Origin: Solibacillus silvestris
GTDB taxonomy: Bacteria; Bacillota; Bacilli; Bacillales_A; Planococcaceae
Direction: 5' to 3'
DNA: 64,000 nt
Assembly: GCA_001586195.1 (NCBI GenBank)
Contig: CP014609.1
Span: 3,004,501 to 3,068,500, forward strand
Shown here in pieces: positions 35,667 to 46,327 of the stretch. A program made the position numbers and the translations under genes. How positions within the stretch are numbered: the first letter of the stretch is position 1; each line of letters opens with the position of its first letter. The notes below the pieces were generated by a model. It was not told where the DNA came from, made no database searches, and worked only from the letters and a program-made list of their open reading frames with translations.

Positions 35667-36446
35667 TTATTCGATTTCCGTACCTGTAATTTCAGCTAAC
35701 TTGCCATTGTCTTTAATTTTTTGAAGACCTTCATTTAAAATATCCAATAGCTCTTTGTTGCCCTTTTTCACCATAAAGCCGAAGTAGTCTTTCTCAAATG
35801 AGTTATCTTCCACTGCTTTTAAGCCAGAATCAGGATTGTTTTCAAGGTAATCTAAAATAACTGCATTATCACCGATTGCGGCATCTGCAGCACCTGTCAG
35901 CACTTCCGTTAACGCAACAGAGAAGTTTTCATATGCTAAAATTTTTGAGCTTGCAACGCCTTGCAATTCCTGTGCTGCGATGTGGCCTGTTGTATTAATC
36001 TGTACTGCAATTTTTTTGTCTTTAATATCTTCCAAAGATGCCACTGTCGAGCCTTCTTTTGTCACGATCAGTAAAGTTGCTTCATAGTAAGGATCTGTAA
36101 AGTCATATGATTCTTTACGCTCATCTGTAATTGTAATAGCCGCTGCACCCATATCCACTTCGCCAGTTGTTACTTGGCTCATCATTGAGTCCCAGCCTAC
36201 ATTTTTCACTTCTGTTTCAATGCCCATCTCTTCGCCGATCGCTGCTAAAATCTCTGAATCTAAGCCGACAACATTTCCTTTATCATCTAAGTATTCAAAT
36301 GGTGCATATGTAGCTTCCGTACCTGCAACAATTTTCTTATATTCTTTATCCCCTGTAGATGTCGATTCGTCCGCTCCACATGCTGTTAAAATCATTGAAG
36401 CTGCAGCTAAAGGTGCTGCCCATTTAAATAATTTTCTAGTACTCAT
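35667..36446 (-). CDS. Polar amino-acid ABC transporter binding lipoprotein (copy 1)
   Basis: 259 residues from the ATG nine bases after AGGAGG; 27 extra upstream codons lack a ribosome site. Lipobox MILTAC. Domains as in copy 2: VAGTEATYAPFEYLDDKGNVVGLDSEIL, AAITITDERKESYDFTDPYYEATL, VQINTTGHIAAQELQGVASSK. First gene of the operon. Upstream stretch contains three consecutive hairpins (see separate entry), which may control expression. Confidence 0.9.
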   Translation of the reverse strand: MSTRKLFKWAAPLAAASMILTACGADESTSTGDKEYKKIVAGTEATYAPFEYLDDKGNVVGLDSEILAAIGEEMGIETEVKNVGWDSMMSQVTTGEVDMGAAAITITDERKESYDFTDPYYEATLLIVTKEGSTVASLEDIKDKKIAVQINTTGHIAAQELQGVASSKILAYENFSVALTEVLTGAADAAIGDNAVILDYLENNPDSGLKAVEDNSFEKDYFGFMVKKGNKELLDILNEGLQKIKDNGKLAEITGTEIE

Positions 36447-36732
36447 TATGAATATCCTCCTGGATGTAGTAGTTTTTTTGTTAATAACATGTTCAATTAT
36501 ATTAATTCCGCAATTAATATACAACATTTAATTTTTAAAAAATTGATTATTATTGCAGTATGATGAATTATTATAACAAAATTAACGGTATATTTGCATA
36601 TAATTTAATATTTATTCACTCTATTACTATTTCATTATTGTATTCCCCTCTTCAAAAGGATTCTCGTACTATTACATATATTCCCTGTTTTTCATAATAT
36701 ATGTTAATCTGATAGGTAATTTTTAACTAAAA

Positions 36733-36894
36733 TAAAAAAGACTGCACAAGAGGAACTCCCTCTCATGCAGCCTTGAATTATTATTTTTAGGTAGAGAACG
36801 AATGAAGGATAAAAAGAACCGGTACAGTGATTCTTTTTATCCTAATAAAACTTCATTCTCTATTGCAAAAAAACCTCAGATGATTTTTTGCAAT
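36733..36894 (-). promoter_or_regulatory. Three stacked hairpins upstream of the amino-acid ABC operon
   Basis: In order: a GC-rich stem with T-run on the minus strand (GGCTGCATGAGAGG...CCTCTTGTGCAGTC, terminator-like, 36733-36773); a long stem with GGATAAAAAGAA / TTCTTTTTATCC plus outer AGAGAA...TTCTCT arms (36793-36861); and ATTGCAAAAAA / TTTTTTGCAAT (36862-36894). They lie between the tRNA-Arg gene and the binding-protein gene. No known riboswitch consensus was recognised. The rest of the 740-bp gap (36447-37189) has no gene. Confidence 0.55.
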
Positions 36895-37139
36895 TGATAT
36901 TGAAACGTATATTAAAACAGTAAAATGGTGCCCCCTAAAGGACATGATAATATAGTCTATCTAACTAGTTTTGTGAAAACACAACATTTAATAATGTACT
37001 AATTTTTCACATATAATTCAAGTATAAATTATGATTTTTAATAAAGAATTTTATTTTTTATAGGAAGAGCGTTTAAATTAGAATGGTTTAGGAAATTTAT
37101 AGTGTAGCGCCAAAAATAAACTGTAGAAAAATGGAAGAG

Positions 37140-37181
37140 AAAGATTATTTTAACTCTATATAGATCAGTAATAATCTTTAA
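37140..37181 (-). terminator. Hairpin after the tRNA gene
   Basis: AAAGATTATT...AATAATCTTT stem 3' of the tRNA on the minus strand, followed by CTCTTCC rather than a clean T-run. Probably the tRNA terminator. Confidence 0.5.
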
Positions 37182-37189
37182 AAAGAAAG

Positions 37190-37261
37190 CGCCCTCGGAG
37201 GGAATCGAACCCCCAGCCTCAGAACCGGAATCTGAAGTGTTATCCATTACACCACGAGGAC
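37190..37261 (-). tRNA. tRNA-Arg (anticodon CCG)
   Basis: 72 nt on the minus strand, starting GTCCTCGTGGTGTAATGG. Acceptor stem GTCCTCG pairs with CGAGGGC (one G-U), followed by a discriminator G; CCA is not encoded. Anticodon loop TTCCGGT reads CCG, decoding CGG. T-arm GGGGGTTCGATTCCCTC is standard. Confidence 0.93.
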
Positions 37262-37341
37262 ATATAAATAATAATATGTGCAACTTTTTTCATTATACAG
37301 ATGGAACACCTTATTTTCAACTGTAAAAATCAGAGTTTATA

Positions 37342-37372
37342 TTTGACCATAACTGACTAATACGTGTATGAT
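37342..37372 (+). promoter_or_regulatory. clpP promoter with CtsR box
   Basis: TTTGACC-ATA-ACTGACT (37342-37358) is, on the opposite strand, AGTCAGT-TAT-GGTCAAA, close to the CtsR heptad repeat. TTGACC at 37343 and TATGAT at 37367 form a sigma-A promoter with an 18-bp spacer, so the CtsR site overlaps the -35. Confidence 0.75.
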
Positions 37373-37448
37373 AGGTTTACAGCTGAAATATTTGTCATTT
37401 TCAGCAAAAGTAATCGAATATAAGCTTTAACAAAGGGAGGATTTTTCA

Positions 37449-38039
37449 ATGAACTTAATTCCTACAGTTATTGAACAAACAAACCGCGGCGAGCGTGCAT
37501 ATGACATTTATTCACGTTTACTTAAAGACCGCATCATTTTATTAGGTAGTGGGATTGACGACAATGTTGCGAACTCAATCGTAGCACAGCTATTATTTTT
37601 AGAAGCTGAAGATCCAGATAAAGATATCTACCTATATATCAACTCACCAGGTGGCTCTATCACTTCAGGTATGGCGATCTACGATACGATGAACTTCATC
37701 AAACCTGATGTATCAACAATCTGTATCGGTATGGCTGCATCAATGGGTGCATTCCTGCTTTCTGCTGGTGCAAAAGGCAAACGTGTTTCTTTACCAAACG
37801 CAGAAGTAATGATTCACCAACCACTTGGCGGTGCACAAGGTCAAGCAACAGAAATCGAAATCGCTGCAAAACGTATTTTACACTTACGTGAAAAACTAAA
37901 CCGCATCATGGCTGAAAACAGTGGCCAAGATTACGAAACGTTAGCACGCGACACAGATCGTGACAACTTCATGTCTGCAGAGCAAGCATTGGAATACGGT
38001 CTTATCGATAAAATTTATGAGCGTAACCAATTAAAATAA
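37449..38039 (+). CDS. clpP: ATP-dependent Clp protease proteolytic subunit
   Basis: 196 residues, AAAGGGAGG upstream. Serine protease of the ClpXP/ClpCP complexes: catalytic Ser98 in GMAASMGAF, His123 in VMIHQPLGG, Asp in DTDRDNF. N-terminus [25 protein letters not shown] is nearly invariant in Bacillales. Regulated by CtsR as judged by the overlapping operator. Single-gene unit with its own terminator. Confidence 0.98.
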   Translation: MNLIPTVIEQTNRGERAYDIYSRLLKDRIILLGSGIDDNVANSIVAQLLFLEAEDPDKDIYLYINSPGGSITSGMAIYDTMNFIKPDVSTICIGMAASMGAFLLSAGAKGKRVSLPNAEVMIHQPLGGAQGQATEIEIAAKRILHLREKLNRIMAENSGQDYETLARDTDRDNFMSAEQALEYGLIDKIYERNQLK

Positions 38040-38050
38040 TCGATCCATTC

Positions 38051-38083
38051 GAGCATACAAGATTCATCTTGTATGCTTTTTTG
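38051..38083 (+). terminator. clpP terminator
   Basis: AGCATACAAGAT and ATCTTGTATGCT stem followed by TTTTTTG. Confidence 0.85.
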
Positions 38084-38096
38084 TATTTTAAAAAAT

Positions 38097-38136
38097 AAGC
38101 ACAGCCGTTCATATAAACTGAACTGGCTGTGCTTTT
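38097..38136 (-). terminator. crh terminator
   Basis: AGCACAGCC...GGCTGTGCT on the minus strand ending the crh-side transcript, convergent with clpP. Confidence 0.82.
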
Positions 38137-38139
38137 GCT

Positions 38140-38397
38140 TTAATCCGCTTTTTCAATAAGTAGTTGTAATGCGTTGATTGCTTTTTCTTCGTCATGGCCG
38201 TCTGCCCATAATGTGACAACCGTGCCTTTTGCAACGGCAAGGCTCATAATGCCCATGATCGACTTCGCATTCACTTTTTTCGTATCCTTTTGTAAATAGA
38301 CGTCCGCTTTATAACGATTCGCCTCTTGGACGAACAAAGCCGCCTGTCTTGCTTGTAAGCCCGATTTTAACTTTACTTCTACTTGTTTTTCAATCAT
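38140..38397 (-). CDS. crh: HPr-like catabolite repression protein Crh
   Basis: 85 residues. HPr fold, but position 15 is Gln (GLQARQA) instead of the phospho-acceptor His, so it cannot carry PTS phosphate. Ser46 (AKSIMGIM) is present, the site phosphorylated by HprK; P-Ser-Crh is a CcpA corepressor. Start at the ATG of MIEKQ, which has AAAGGGAG upstream; 25 further upstream codons lack support. Last gene of the whiA group. Confidence 0.95.
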   Translation of the reverse strand: MIEKQVEVKLKSGLQARQAALFVQEANRYKADVYLQKDTKKVNAKSIMGIMSLAVAKGTVVTLWADGHDEEKAINALQLLIEKAD

Positions 38398-38551
38398 CTT
38401 GAAATACTCCCTTTCACAACCGTTCATCGCTTCTATGTTTATCTTAACGAAATTGTCCGAAAAGAACAACAATTGGAAACATCTTTTATGAAATCGTTAC
38501 CAATTTTTTCTATTACGCCATGACGTATGTGCTCCATATGCGCAAGTGGAT

Positions 38552-39493
38552 TTAAATATTCTCTCCACGACGGAGCGCATCCGCGATTTCATCGATTTTG
38601 CGCAGACGATGATTGACACCTGATTTACTGACAACGCCAGTTGAAACCATTTCACCGAGCTCTTTTAATGTCACGTCCTGATATTCTACACGAAGACGTG
38701 CAATTTCCCGCAGTTTTTCCGGTAGCTGATCAAGCCCTACCGCATTATCGATATAGCGGATATTTTCCACTTGCCTCAATGCAGCGCCAATTGTTTTATT
38801 TAAGTTGGCCGTTTCACAGTTTACGATACGGTTTACACTGTTCCGCATATCTCTAATAATCCGAACATCTTCAAACTTCAGCATCGCCTGAACAGCACCG
38901 ACTAAATTCATAAAATCCGAAATCTTCTCAGCTTCTTTTAAATACGTGACAAAGCCTTTTTTCCGTTCAATTGTTTTCGCATTTAGATCATAGCGGTTCA
39001 TGAGCTCTGCCAACGCTTCCCCGTGCTCCTTATATAAAGAATAAATCTCCAAATGGTAGGAAGAGGTTTCCGGATTGTTTACCGAGCCTCCTGCCAAAAA
39101 GGCTCCACGTAAATAGGCACGGCGTTCATTTTCTTTCGGTATGATTGATTTGGCGATTGTATGATTAAACTCAAATGAATTTGAGACAATTTCTAAATCC
39201 GCAAGAATTTCCCGCGCACCTTCCCGTACACGGCATATATACACATTGTTCTTTTTAAGACGCATCTTCTTTCGAACAAGCAACTCTACATTATATGGAT
39301 AAAGCTTTTTTACAATTGTATAAAGCCGACGTGCGATTGCCGCATTTTCTGTCTGTACGTCTAAGCTTAATTGGCGATTCGCAAAACTTAACGAACCGTT
39401 CATCCGTATAAGAGCAGAAACTTCTGCCTTTAAACTACTATCACCTGCTTCTACTTGCGTCAGTTCTTTCTTTGTTTCAGATGCAAATGACAT
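38552..39493 (-). CDS. whiA: DNA-binding protein WhiA
   Basis: 313 residues. N-terminal LAGLIDADG-type domain (degenerate, [15 protein letters not shown]..., [19 protein letters not shown]) and C-terminal WhiA HTH ([23 protein letters not shown]). In B. subtilis it affects cell division and chromosome segregation, in Streptomyces sporulation. Located between yvcK and crh as in B. subtilis. Confidence 0.95.
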   Translation of the reverse strand: MSFASETKKELTQVEAGDSSLKAEVSALIRMNGSLSFANRQLSLDVQTENAAIARRLYTIVKKLYPYNVELLVRKKMRLKKNNVYICRVREGAREILADLEIVSNSFEFNHTIAKSIIPKENERRAYLRGAFLAGGSVNNPETSSYHLEIYSLYKEHGEALAELMNRYDLNAKTIERKKGFVTYLKEAEKISDFMNLVGAVQAMLKFEDVRIIRDMRNSVNRIVNCETANLNKTIGAALRQVENIRYIDNAVGLDQLPEKLREIARLRVEYQDVTLKELGEMVSTGVVSKSGVNHRLRKIDEIADALRRGENI

Positions 39494-39543
39494 GGATTCG
39501 CTCCCCCTTTCCTAGCAACCTATGTAGTGTTTGTTTCATACTA

Positions 39544-40521
39544 CTATTCTTGCATCGTTTGTCTTTTCTTTACTGTATATTCAAAAAGCCATTCAGCGAG
39601 ATTTACCGCATCATGACGTACTGTTCCATTTTCAATAAGCGCAATCTCTTTTGGAATAATATTAATGCCCATTTCTTGCAATCTTTCAATATCAAACTTA
39701 ACAGGCTCAGCATTTTCCTCCCGATAATTTTCGTAAATCGAAGGAGGTAGCTCCTTTTCATTGATCAGTACCGATTCGATAAATGCTTCTCCCACATGCT
39801 CATGGATTGCTTCTATATGCTGTGAGGCAGTAAAGCTTCTCGTTTCACCTTGCTGTGTCATTAAATTTGCAATATAGATTTTTTCGCCTTTCGCACGAAT
39901 AACCGCCTGCCCAATTCCTTTAACCAATAAATTCGGAATAATGCTCGTATAAAGGCTGCCAGGTCCAATCAAAATAAAATCTGCTCGTTCAATCGCATGA
40001 ACTGCAGCAGGTAATGGTTTGAGGTTACTAGGCTCCAAGTATACCCGTTTAATCGGTGCATGGCCTGATGGAATTTTCGACTCGCCGATAATGTCCGATC
40101 CATCCGATAATTCGGCATGTAATGTAACCTTTTTATTGGCTGCCGGGATAACCTTTCCGTGCACATTGAGTACTTTGCTCATCTCAGCAATCGCATGGTT
40201 AAAATCACCTGTAATTTCCGTTAAAGCGGTCAACATTAAATTCCCGAGCGAATGTCCGCCTAAATCATTTGATTGGGAGAAGCGATATTGAAACATCTGC
40301 TCCACTAACGGCTCTACATCAGAAAGCGCGGCAATTACATTTCGCACATCTCCGGGCGGCGGGATATCATAGTCATCCCGCAAACGTCCGGAAGAGCCAC
40401 CGTCATCTGCAACCGTAACGATGGCCGTGATATCAAAAGGATGCTGCTTTAAACCGCGTAATATTGTAGAAAGGCCTGTCCCCCCGCCAATTACGACGAT
40501 TCTTGTTCTCTTTTTTTTCAT
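39544..40521 (-). CDS. yvcK: Gluconeogenesis/peptidoglycan factor YvcK (GlmR)
   Basis: 325 residues from the ATG after AGGAAGG; an upstream extension of 51 codons runs into rapZ and lacks a ribosome site. CofD/UPF0052 fold: RIVVIGGGTGLSTILRGLK, VTVADDGGSSGRLR, DVRNVIAAL, GPGSLYTSIIPNLLV, which bind UDP-GlcNAc-type ligands. In Bacillus it stimulates GlmS to keep cell-wall precursor supply on gluconeogenic carbon. Starts five bases after rapZ stop, so coupled. Confidence 0.95.
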   Translation of the reverse strand: MKKKRTRIVVIGGGTGLSTILRGLKQHPFDITAIVTVADDGGSSGRLRDDYDIPPPGDVRNVIAALSDVEPLVEQMFQYRFSQSNDLGGHSLGNLMLTALTEITGDFNHAIAEMSKVLNVHGKVIPAANKKVTLHAELSDGSDIIGESKIPSGHAPIKRVYLEPSNLKPLPAAVHAIERADFILIGPGSLYTSIIPNLLVKGIGQAVIRAKGEKIYIANLMTQQGETRSFTASQHIEAIHEHVGEAFIESVLINEKELPPSIYENYREENAEPVKFDIERLQEMGINIIPKEIALIENGTVRHDAVNLAEWLFEYTVKKRQTMQE

Positions 40522-40525
40522 CTCA

Positions 40526-41407
40526 TCAATCCTTCCTATGATTGATATCTCTATGTGTAACGATGACTTGATCATTTTTTGCCAATAGCTTCCCGAAGTA
40601 TTCAGCAAGTGTAACGGAGCGATGTTGCCCGCCCGTACAGCCGAAAGCGATGACAAGCTGTGATTTGCCTTCATTACGGTAATGAGGAATCATGAATGTG
40701 AACAAGTCAGTCAGTTTGGCAATTAGCTGTTGTGTTTCTTCTGTTGCTAGTACGTAAGAGGATACTTCTGTTTGTAGCCCTGTTTTATGTCGCAATTCTT
40801 CAACATAGTAAGGATTTTTCAAAAAGCGAACATCGAATACTAAATCTGCATCAATCGGCAGCCCATGCTTAAATCCAAATGACATAATGTTTAACGAAAA
40901 CGTAGGACTGCTCATATTGCTGAATTCCTGGGCGATACGTTCACGTAATTCCCGTGGTTTTAACTGGGAAGTATTGACGATCGATTTGGCACGCCCTTTT
41001 ACTTCAGAGAGCAGTTCGCGCTCCATTTGAATCCCTTCCAGCGGTAATCCCTGAGGTGCAAGCGGATGTGATCGGCGTGATTCTTTATAGCGCCGAACTA
41101 ATGTGGCATCATCGGATTCCAAAAATAAAATACGGAGTAAAATATCTTCTTCGTCCAGTAGTGCGTCGAGCGATTCGATCAATGAGCCAAAAAATTCTCT
41201 CCCACGTAAATCCATAACAACTGCCATACGTGAAATCTTTTTTTCGGAATCCTTCATTAGCGCTAAAAAAGTAGTTAAAAGCTCCGGAGGTAAGTTATCT
41301 ACACAGTAATAACCTAGATCCTCAAAACTTTGAACTGCAACCGTTTTGCCCGCCCCTGACATTCCTGTAATAATCACTAACTCATGTGTATAGCTCGAAC
41401 TAGCCAC
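40526..41407 (-). CDS. rapZ: RNase adapter / nucleotide-binding protein RapZ (YvcJ)
   Basis: 293 residues. Walker A GMSGAGKT (15-22), [10 protein letters not shown], and C-terminal [17 protein letters not shown] motif. YvcJ in Bacillus binds and hydrolyses ATP and GTP; the E. coli orthologue controls GlmS mRNA through GlmZ. Its partner RNA in Bacillales is not established. Upstream of yvcK and downstream of the Nudix gene. Confidence 0.95.
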   Translation of the reverse strand: MASSSYTHELVIITGMSGAGKTVAVQSFEDLGYYCVDNLPPELLTTFLALMKDSEKKISRMAVVMDLRGREFFGSLIESLDALLDEEDILLRILFLESDDATLVRRYKESRRSHPLAPQGLPLEGIQMERELLSEVKGRAKSIVNTSQLKPRELRERIAQEFSNMSSPTFSLNIMSFGFKHGLPIDADLVFDVRFLKNPYYVEELRHKTGLQTEVSSYVLATEETQQLIAKLTDLFTFMIPHYRNEGKSQLVIAFGCTGGQHRSVTLAEYFGKLLAKNDQVIVTHRDINHRKD

Positions 41408-41421
41408 TTATTTCATCTCCT

Positions 41422-41892
41422 CTAGTTTTGTTCCGTCGAGTTTTGAATTTTTTCGCTGATTAGCTCAAAATCCTCTGTATATTCAAATGTACCATATTGC
41501 GTACCTTGATTTAATGCTGCAAATAATAAATTCGTACGGTCACCTGCCGCCATCGGAAGATCCTTTAAACGTTCAATTTCATACCAGCTTAAAATGCCTT
41601 CCCGCGTTTCGACGAATGGTGTTCCTTCAACATCAGTTGCGATAAATGTGTACAGCATCCACTCATCGACGACTGTATCTCCATTTTTGATAACCATTGT
41701 GTATACACCTTTTAAATGAACGTCTTTTGGTGTTAGATTCGTCTCTTCCTGAAATTCGCGTATAGCGGAGTCATAGATGGATTCTCCTGGCTCCATTTTC
41801 CCACCGGGTGCCACAAACCAGCCTCTTCTCGGTTTTTGCAGCAGTAACACTTGACCATCTTTAATAGCGAGTAAATTTGTAATACGTTGCAT
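41422..41892 (-). CDS. Nudix hydrolase (YvcI-like)
   Basis: 156 residues from the ATG six bases after GAGGTG; an in-frame GTG three codons earlier is less good. Nudix box GGKMEPGESIYDSAIREF followed by QEETNL fits GX5EX7REUXEEXGU. MutT/8-oxo-dGTPase-like family, true substrate unknown. First gene of the rapZ-yvcK-whiA-crh unit, 14 bases from rapZ. Confidence 0.92.
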   Translation of the reverse strand: MQRITNLLAIKDGQVLLLQKPRRGWFVAPGGKMEPGESIYDSAIREFQEETNLTPKDVHLKGVYTMVIKNGDTVVDEWMLYTFIATDVEGTPFVETREGILSWYEIERLKDLPMAAGDRTNLLFAALNQGTQYGTFEYTEDFELISEKIQNSTEQN

Positions 41893-41966
41893 ACACAACA
41901 CCTCAACTTTTTCATTTAATGGGATAAGTGAATAACTAATATTTCACGAATTCCACATAAGTAAAG

Positions 41967-42003
41967 ACACAATTTCGCTATATGCAGCGAATTGTGTTTT
42001 TCT
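41967..42003. terminator. Bidirectional hairpin upstream of the Nudix gene
   Basis: ACACAATTTCGCT / AGCGAATTGTGT stem, followed by TTTTTC on the plus strand. With the trxB terminator below, it fills the 330-bp trxB-nudix gap, which contains no gene. Confidence 0.55.
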
Positions 42004-42090
42004 AAAGCTTATTTCTATTATACCTTGTCCTATGCATTCCGTAAAAGCAAGCGTTTCATTTATAAAGTCAACATTTGTGCCGGAAAGCCA

Positions 42091-42135
42091 CAAAAAAAGA
42101 GGTTGCTTCAGCGCAAGCACGCTTGAAACAACCTT
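42091..42135 (-). terminator. trxB terminator
   Basis: AGGTTGTTTCAAGCG / CGCTGAAGCAACCT with two mismatches, then CTTTTTTTG on the minus strand. Confidence 0.8.
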
Positions 42136-42221
42136 AGGATAAAAAATAAGGGGGTTAAAACAAATTCCACTTTTAGTATACCCTTATTTTGTAACGATAT
42201 GATTACATTTATATTAAAGAA

Positions 42222-43202
<981 letters not shown>

Positions 43203-43242
43203 TCATCGTATAAGATTGCTTGTATAAATACAAATATACTGC

Positions 43243-44769
43243 CTATTCAAAGTCCGACGGTACAAATTCATATAATTCATCATTGTACTTCGATAATGTT
43301 GCAGTTGAAATATTATATTTGCCCGCTATTGCTTTTTTCGTCACTTTGTTTTCCAGTGCTACATGGAACGAATATTCAACAGCAGCAGCCAGAGCCGCGC
43401 TGTTTTTAAACGAATAGCCTTGTTCGAATGCAATTTCCCCAAGTGCAAACCATGTACTTAACACTTGCGCGACCTCTAAAGAAATCGAATCATTTACTTC
43501 TGTAATCTGCTCAGCTACTTCCATAAAACGCAGGAATTGCTTTTCTTCTTTGCTTCCATTACTGAAGTCATAGTCCAGTGCATATGCCAGGCAAAGTTTT
43601 TCGATAGCCGTAAAATTTGAGACATTTAAAATAGAAGGGTGCGCGACAATTTCCTGTTTATGTGCCGAACGCTTCAATAAAAACATGCCAAATAATCGGC
43701 TTGACTGGTGCTCATCTGTTAGTTGACGAATGATGAAGTCACGATGATTTTCCGCGGAATTTCGTAAAATAGAGCCTTCACCATTTGCCCACGGTTCCAT
43801 CCCTTCTTTTGATGGATCCAACTGTATGAGCATTTTCCACGCTTCTTTAGCAATCGTTTCATGTCCTGAGAAGTAGGCTGACTGGGCAAGCCAGAAATAA
43901 AAGCCAGGCTCTCCATCATAACCTTTCTTACTCATAGAGCGCAGCCATTTATAGGCTTCTTCATACTGCCCGATTAACGCAAATGTCGCACCGAGCTTAT
44001 AACGGTTTTCCCAATCGAACGGTTGGATTTTCTTCAATAAACCGACCAGTTCATTCAGCTCTTCACTGCTTTTTTCGTAATATGCAAAGACAGCCAAGTT
44101 GCAAAGTGCGTGAAGATTGCCTTGGTTTTCACGCAGCACTCGATATAGAAGTGCGCGTGCCTGTTCTGCCTCACCGACATAAAAATAGGCTAACGCCAGA
44201 TTATTATACGCATTCCAAAGGTCTGGATACTCTTCAATGATTTGCTCCAGCATTTCGATTGCTGTTTTAAAATCGCCCTGCTCCATATGGCGGCGGGCTT
44301 TTTCCTGTGCCACATGCTTCGCCCCATCAAATTCATCCATGTCATCCATATCTTCGCCCACATAATCGACAAACTCCAATATTTCGGAGGCGTCTTCCGT
44401 ATATGTGCCATTAGGTTCCATTTCTAAATATTGGGCTGCGTATTTTTGGGCATCAGCAATATGACCCATACAGCCTGACACTTCCGCCATCATAAAGATG
44501 ATTTCGGATTCATTCGGCTCTAAACTATAGGCTGTGTGAATCAACTCATATGCATGCTCGAAATTTTGCAGTTCCATTTCAAGAATTCCGTACTGTAATA
44601 ACACATGCGCGTCATCCGGACTTAAATCCGCCGCGCGCTTAATAAATTTATATGCTTTATCCATTTCGTCTCGTTCAATTGCCTTTAAAGCTTTATTGTA
44701 ATAATAATCACCATTCGGAACAAACGACACGACATTAGTAACTTTTGTTTTTAAACGTTTATTTTCCAA
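43243..44769 (-). CDS. yvcD: TPR-repeat protein YvcD-like
   Basis: 508 residues, TTG start seven bases after GGAGG. Repeated TPR helices: DYYYNKALKAIERDEMDKAYKFI, AHVLLQYGILEMELQNFEHAYELIH, and EQIIEEYPDLWNAYNNLALAYFYVGEAEQA. A helical C-terminus has an HTH-like end (ITGKYNISTATLSKYNDE-type, here AIAGKYNISTATLSKYNDEL). Scaffold protein, partner unknown; its position between trxB and the his operon is conserved with B. subtilis. Confidence 0.88.
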   Translation of the reverse strand: MENKRLKTKVTNVVSFVPNGDYYYNKALKAIERDEMDKAYKFIKRAADLSPDDAHVLLQYGILEMELQNFEHAYELIHTAYSLEPNESEIIFMMAEVSGCMGHIADAQKYAAQYLEMEPNGTYTEDASEILEFVDYVGEDMDDMDEFDGAKHVAQEKARRHMEQGDFKTAIEMLEQIIEEYPDLWNAYNNLALAYFYVGEAEQARALLYRVLRENQGNLHALCNLAVFAYYEKSSEELNELVGLLKKIQPFDWENRYKLGATFALIGQYEEAYKWLRSMSKKGYDGEPGFYFWLAQSAYFSGHETIAKEAWKMLIQLDPSKEGMEPWANGEGSILRNSAENHRDFIIRQLTDEHQSSRLFGMFLLKRSAHKQEIVAHPSILNVSNFTAIEKLCLAYALDYDFSNGSKEEKQFLRFMEVAEQITEVNDSISLEVAQVLSTWFALGEIAFEQGYSFKNSAALAAAVEYSFHVALENKVTKKAIAGKYNISTATLSKYNDELYEFVPSDFE

Positions 44770-44913
44770 TAATATTCCTCCGAGTCATTCCGTTCAATAC
44801 ATTCTATATCATCAAATACGCAGGTCATTTGTTTGTAAACAAAGAAATAAGGAACGCACAGGTGTGGTCCCTTAATCAATTCTAACTATTATAGCATATC
44901 CGGCACATATGTA

Positions 44914-44948
44914 CTAAAAACACGTCTGACAAAGCGGTGTTATTTTTC
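44914..44948 (-). terminator. his operon terminator (weak)
   Basis: AACAC-CG...CGTGTT with one bulge, followed by TTTTAG on the minus strand. Confidence 0.55.
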
Positions 44949-44954
44949 CAGTAG

Positions 44955-45572
44955 TTACTGCTTCTTTCCTTCATGGCGTTTTTGCAATACATCCAGCACT
45001 TCATAAACATCGACTTTTTGCTCTTGAAGAAGAACTAATAAGTGATAAAGAAGATCTGCCGATTCCCATTTCACTTCTTCTGCGTCACGGTTTTTCGCAC
45101 CGATTACAACTTCTGTAGCTTCTTCGCCGACTTTTTTACAGATTTTATCGATTCCTTTATCGAATAAATATGTTGTGTACGCCCCTTCAGGCATATCGAT
45201 TTCACGCTGTTTAATCACTTCTACTAGCTGCGGAAGAATCGCGACAGAACCTGGACGTTCGTTTTCTACCAAGCTTTCAGTAAAGCATGAAGTCGTTCCG
45301 TTATGACAAGCTGGGCCAGCTGGAATCACTTCAATAACGAGCGCATCCTTGTCACAGTCTGTTTTAATCGAAACTACTTTTTGCGTGTTGCCACTCGTTT
45401 CCCCTTTATGCCAAAGCTCCTGACGAGAACGTGAATAGAACCATGTTTCATTCGTTTCAATCGTTTTTTGGAGTGACTCTTCGTTCATATAAGCTACTGT
45501 TAATACTTCTTTTGACTGTGCATCTTGTACTACGGCTGTAATTAAGCCTTGATCATTAAATTTTACGTTCAT
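44955..45572 (-). CDS. hisI: Bifunctional phosphoribosyl-AMP cyclohydrolase / phosphoribosyl-ATP diphosphatase
   Basis: 205 residues, fused HisI-HisE. HisI half: [30 protein letters not shown] with the zinc/His signature [21 protein letters not shown] and HNGTTSCF. HisE half: [21 protein letters not shown]-type ([19 protein letters not shown]) and [12 protein letters not shown]. Catalyses steps 2 and 3 of histidine synthesis. ATGA overlap with hisF; last gene of the operon. Confidence 0.95.
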   Translation of the reverse strand: MNVKFNDQGLITAVVQDAQSKEVLTVAYMNEESLQKTIETNETWFYSRSRQELWHKGETSGNTQKVVSIKTDCDKDALVIEVIPAGPACHNGTTSCFTESLVENERPGSVAILPQLVEVIKQREIDMPEGAYTTYLFDKGIDKICKKVGEEATEVVIGAKNRDAEEVKWESADLLYHLLVLLQEQKVDVYEVLDVLQKRHEGKKQ

Positions 45573-46327
45573 CGTACACGAACCCCTTTTTCTTTTAAGT
45601 AGCTTTTCACTTCTGCTACGCTTGTTTCTTTATAGTGGAAAATACTCGCTGCCAATGCGGCATCTGTATCAACATCTTGCAATACTGCACGGAAGTGTTC
45701 GGCATTCCCTGCTCCGCCGCTAGCGATGACAGGTACAGTTACCGCATCACGTACCGCTTTCGTTAATTCCAGGTCAAAGCCGGATTTCTCGCCGTCTTGA
45801 TTCATCGATGTAAGAAGAATTTCTCCGGCACCTAGTCGTACCGCTTCTTTCGCCCAATCGACTGCTGTCCATGTCGTTTTATTGCGGCCGCCATGAGTAT
45901 ATACCATCCATGTGCCGTCTTCTTCGCTGTACCTCGCATCGATTGCACAAACGATACATTGTGCCCCGAAGTGATCCGCACCTTCTTTTATGAGCTGCGG
46001 GCGTTCCAGTGCAGATGTGTTGACCGATACTTTATCGGCACCCGCACGTAAAATACGTTTCATATCATCGATCGTTCGGATTCCACCGCCTACTGTAAAC
46101 GGAATCGCCAATGTTGCTGCCGTTTGACGGACAACATCGACCATCGTTTCCCGTCCTTCATGTGAAGCGGAAATATCGAGAAATACGAGCTCATCGGCGC
46201 CTTGCTCATCATAAAATTTAGCTAACTCGACAGGATCGCCTGCATCACGCAACTCTACAAACTGTACCCCTTTTACAACTCGTCCTTCTTTAACATCAAG
46301 ACATGGAATAATTCGTTTTGTTAACAT
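45569..46327 (-). CDS. hisF: Imidazole glycerol phosphate synthase cyclase subunit HisF
   Basis: 252 residues from the ATG of [13 protein letters not shown]; the nine codons upstream overlap hisH. Half of the ImGP synthase. TIM barrel with catalytic Asp11 (CLDV) and Asp130 (AIDARYSE); phosphate sites FTVGGGIRT and VIASGGAG. Follows hisH directly with a 7-bp overlap, where B. subtilis has hisA. Confidence 0.96.
   Translation of the reverse strand: MLTKRIIPCLDVKEGRVVKGVQFVELRDAGDPVELAKFYDEQGADELVFLDISASHEGRETMVDVVRQTAATLAIPFTVGGGIRTIDDMKRILRAGADKVSVNTSALERPQLIKEGADHFGAQCIVCAIDARYSEEDGTWMVYTHGGRNKTTWTAVDWAKEAVRLGAGEILLTSMNQDGEKSGFDLELTKAVRDAVTVPVIASGGAGNAEHFRAVLQDVDTDAALAASIFHYKETSVAEVKSYLKEKGVRVR

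Noticed and set aside
37038-37283. 81-aa ORF over the tRNA gene
   Set aside because: Overlaps tRNA-Arg and its hairpin; no ribosome site.
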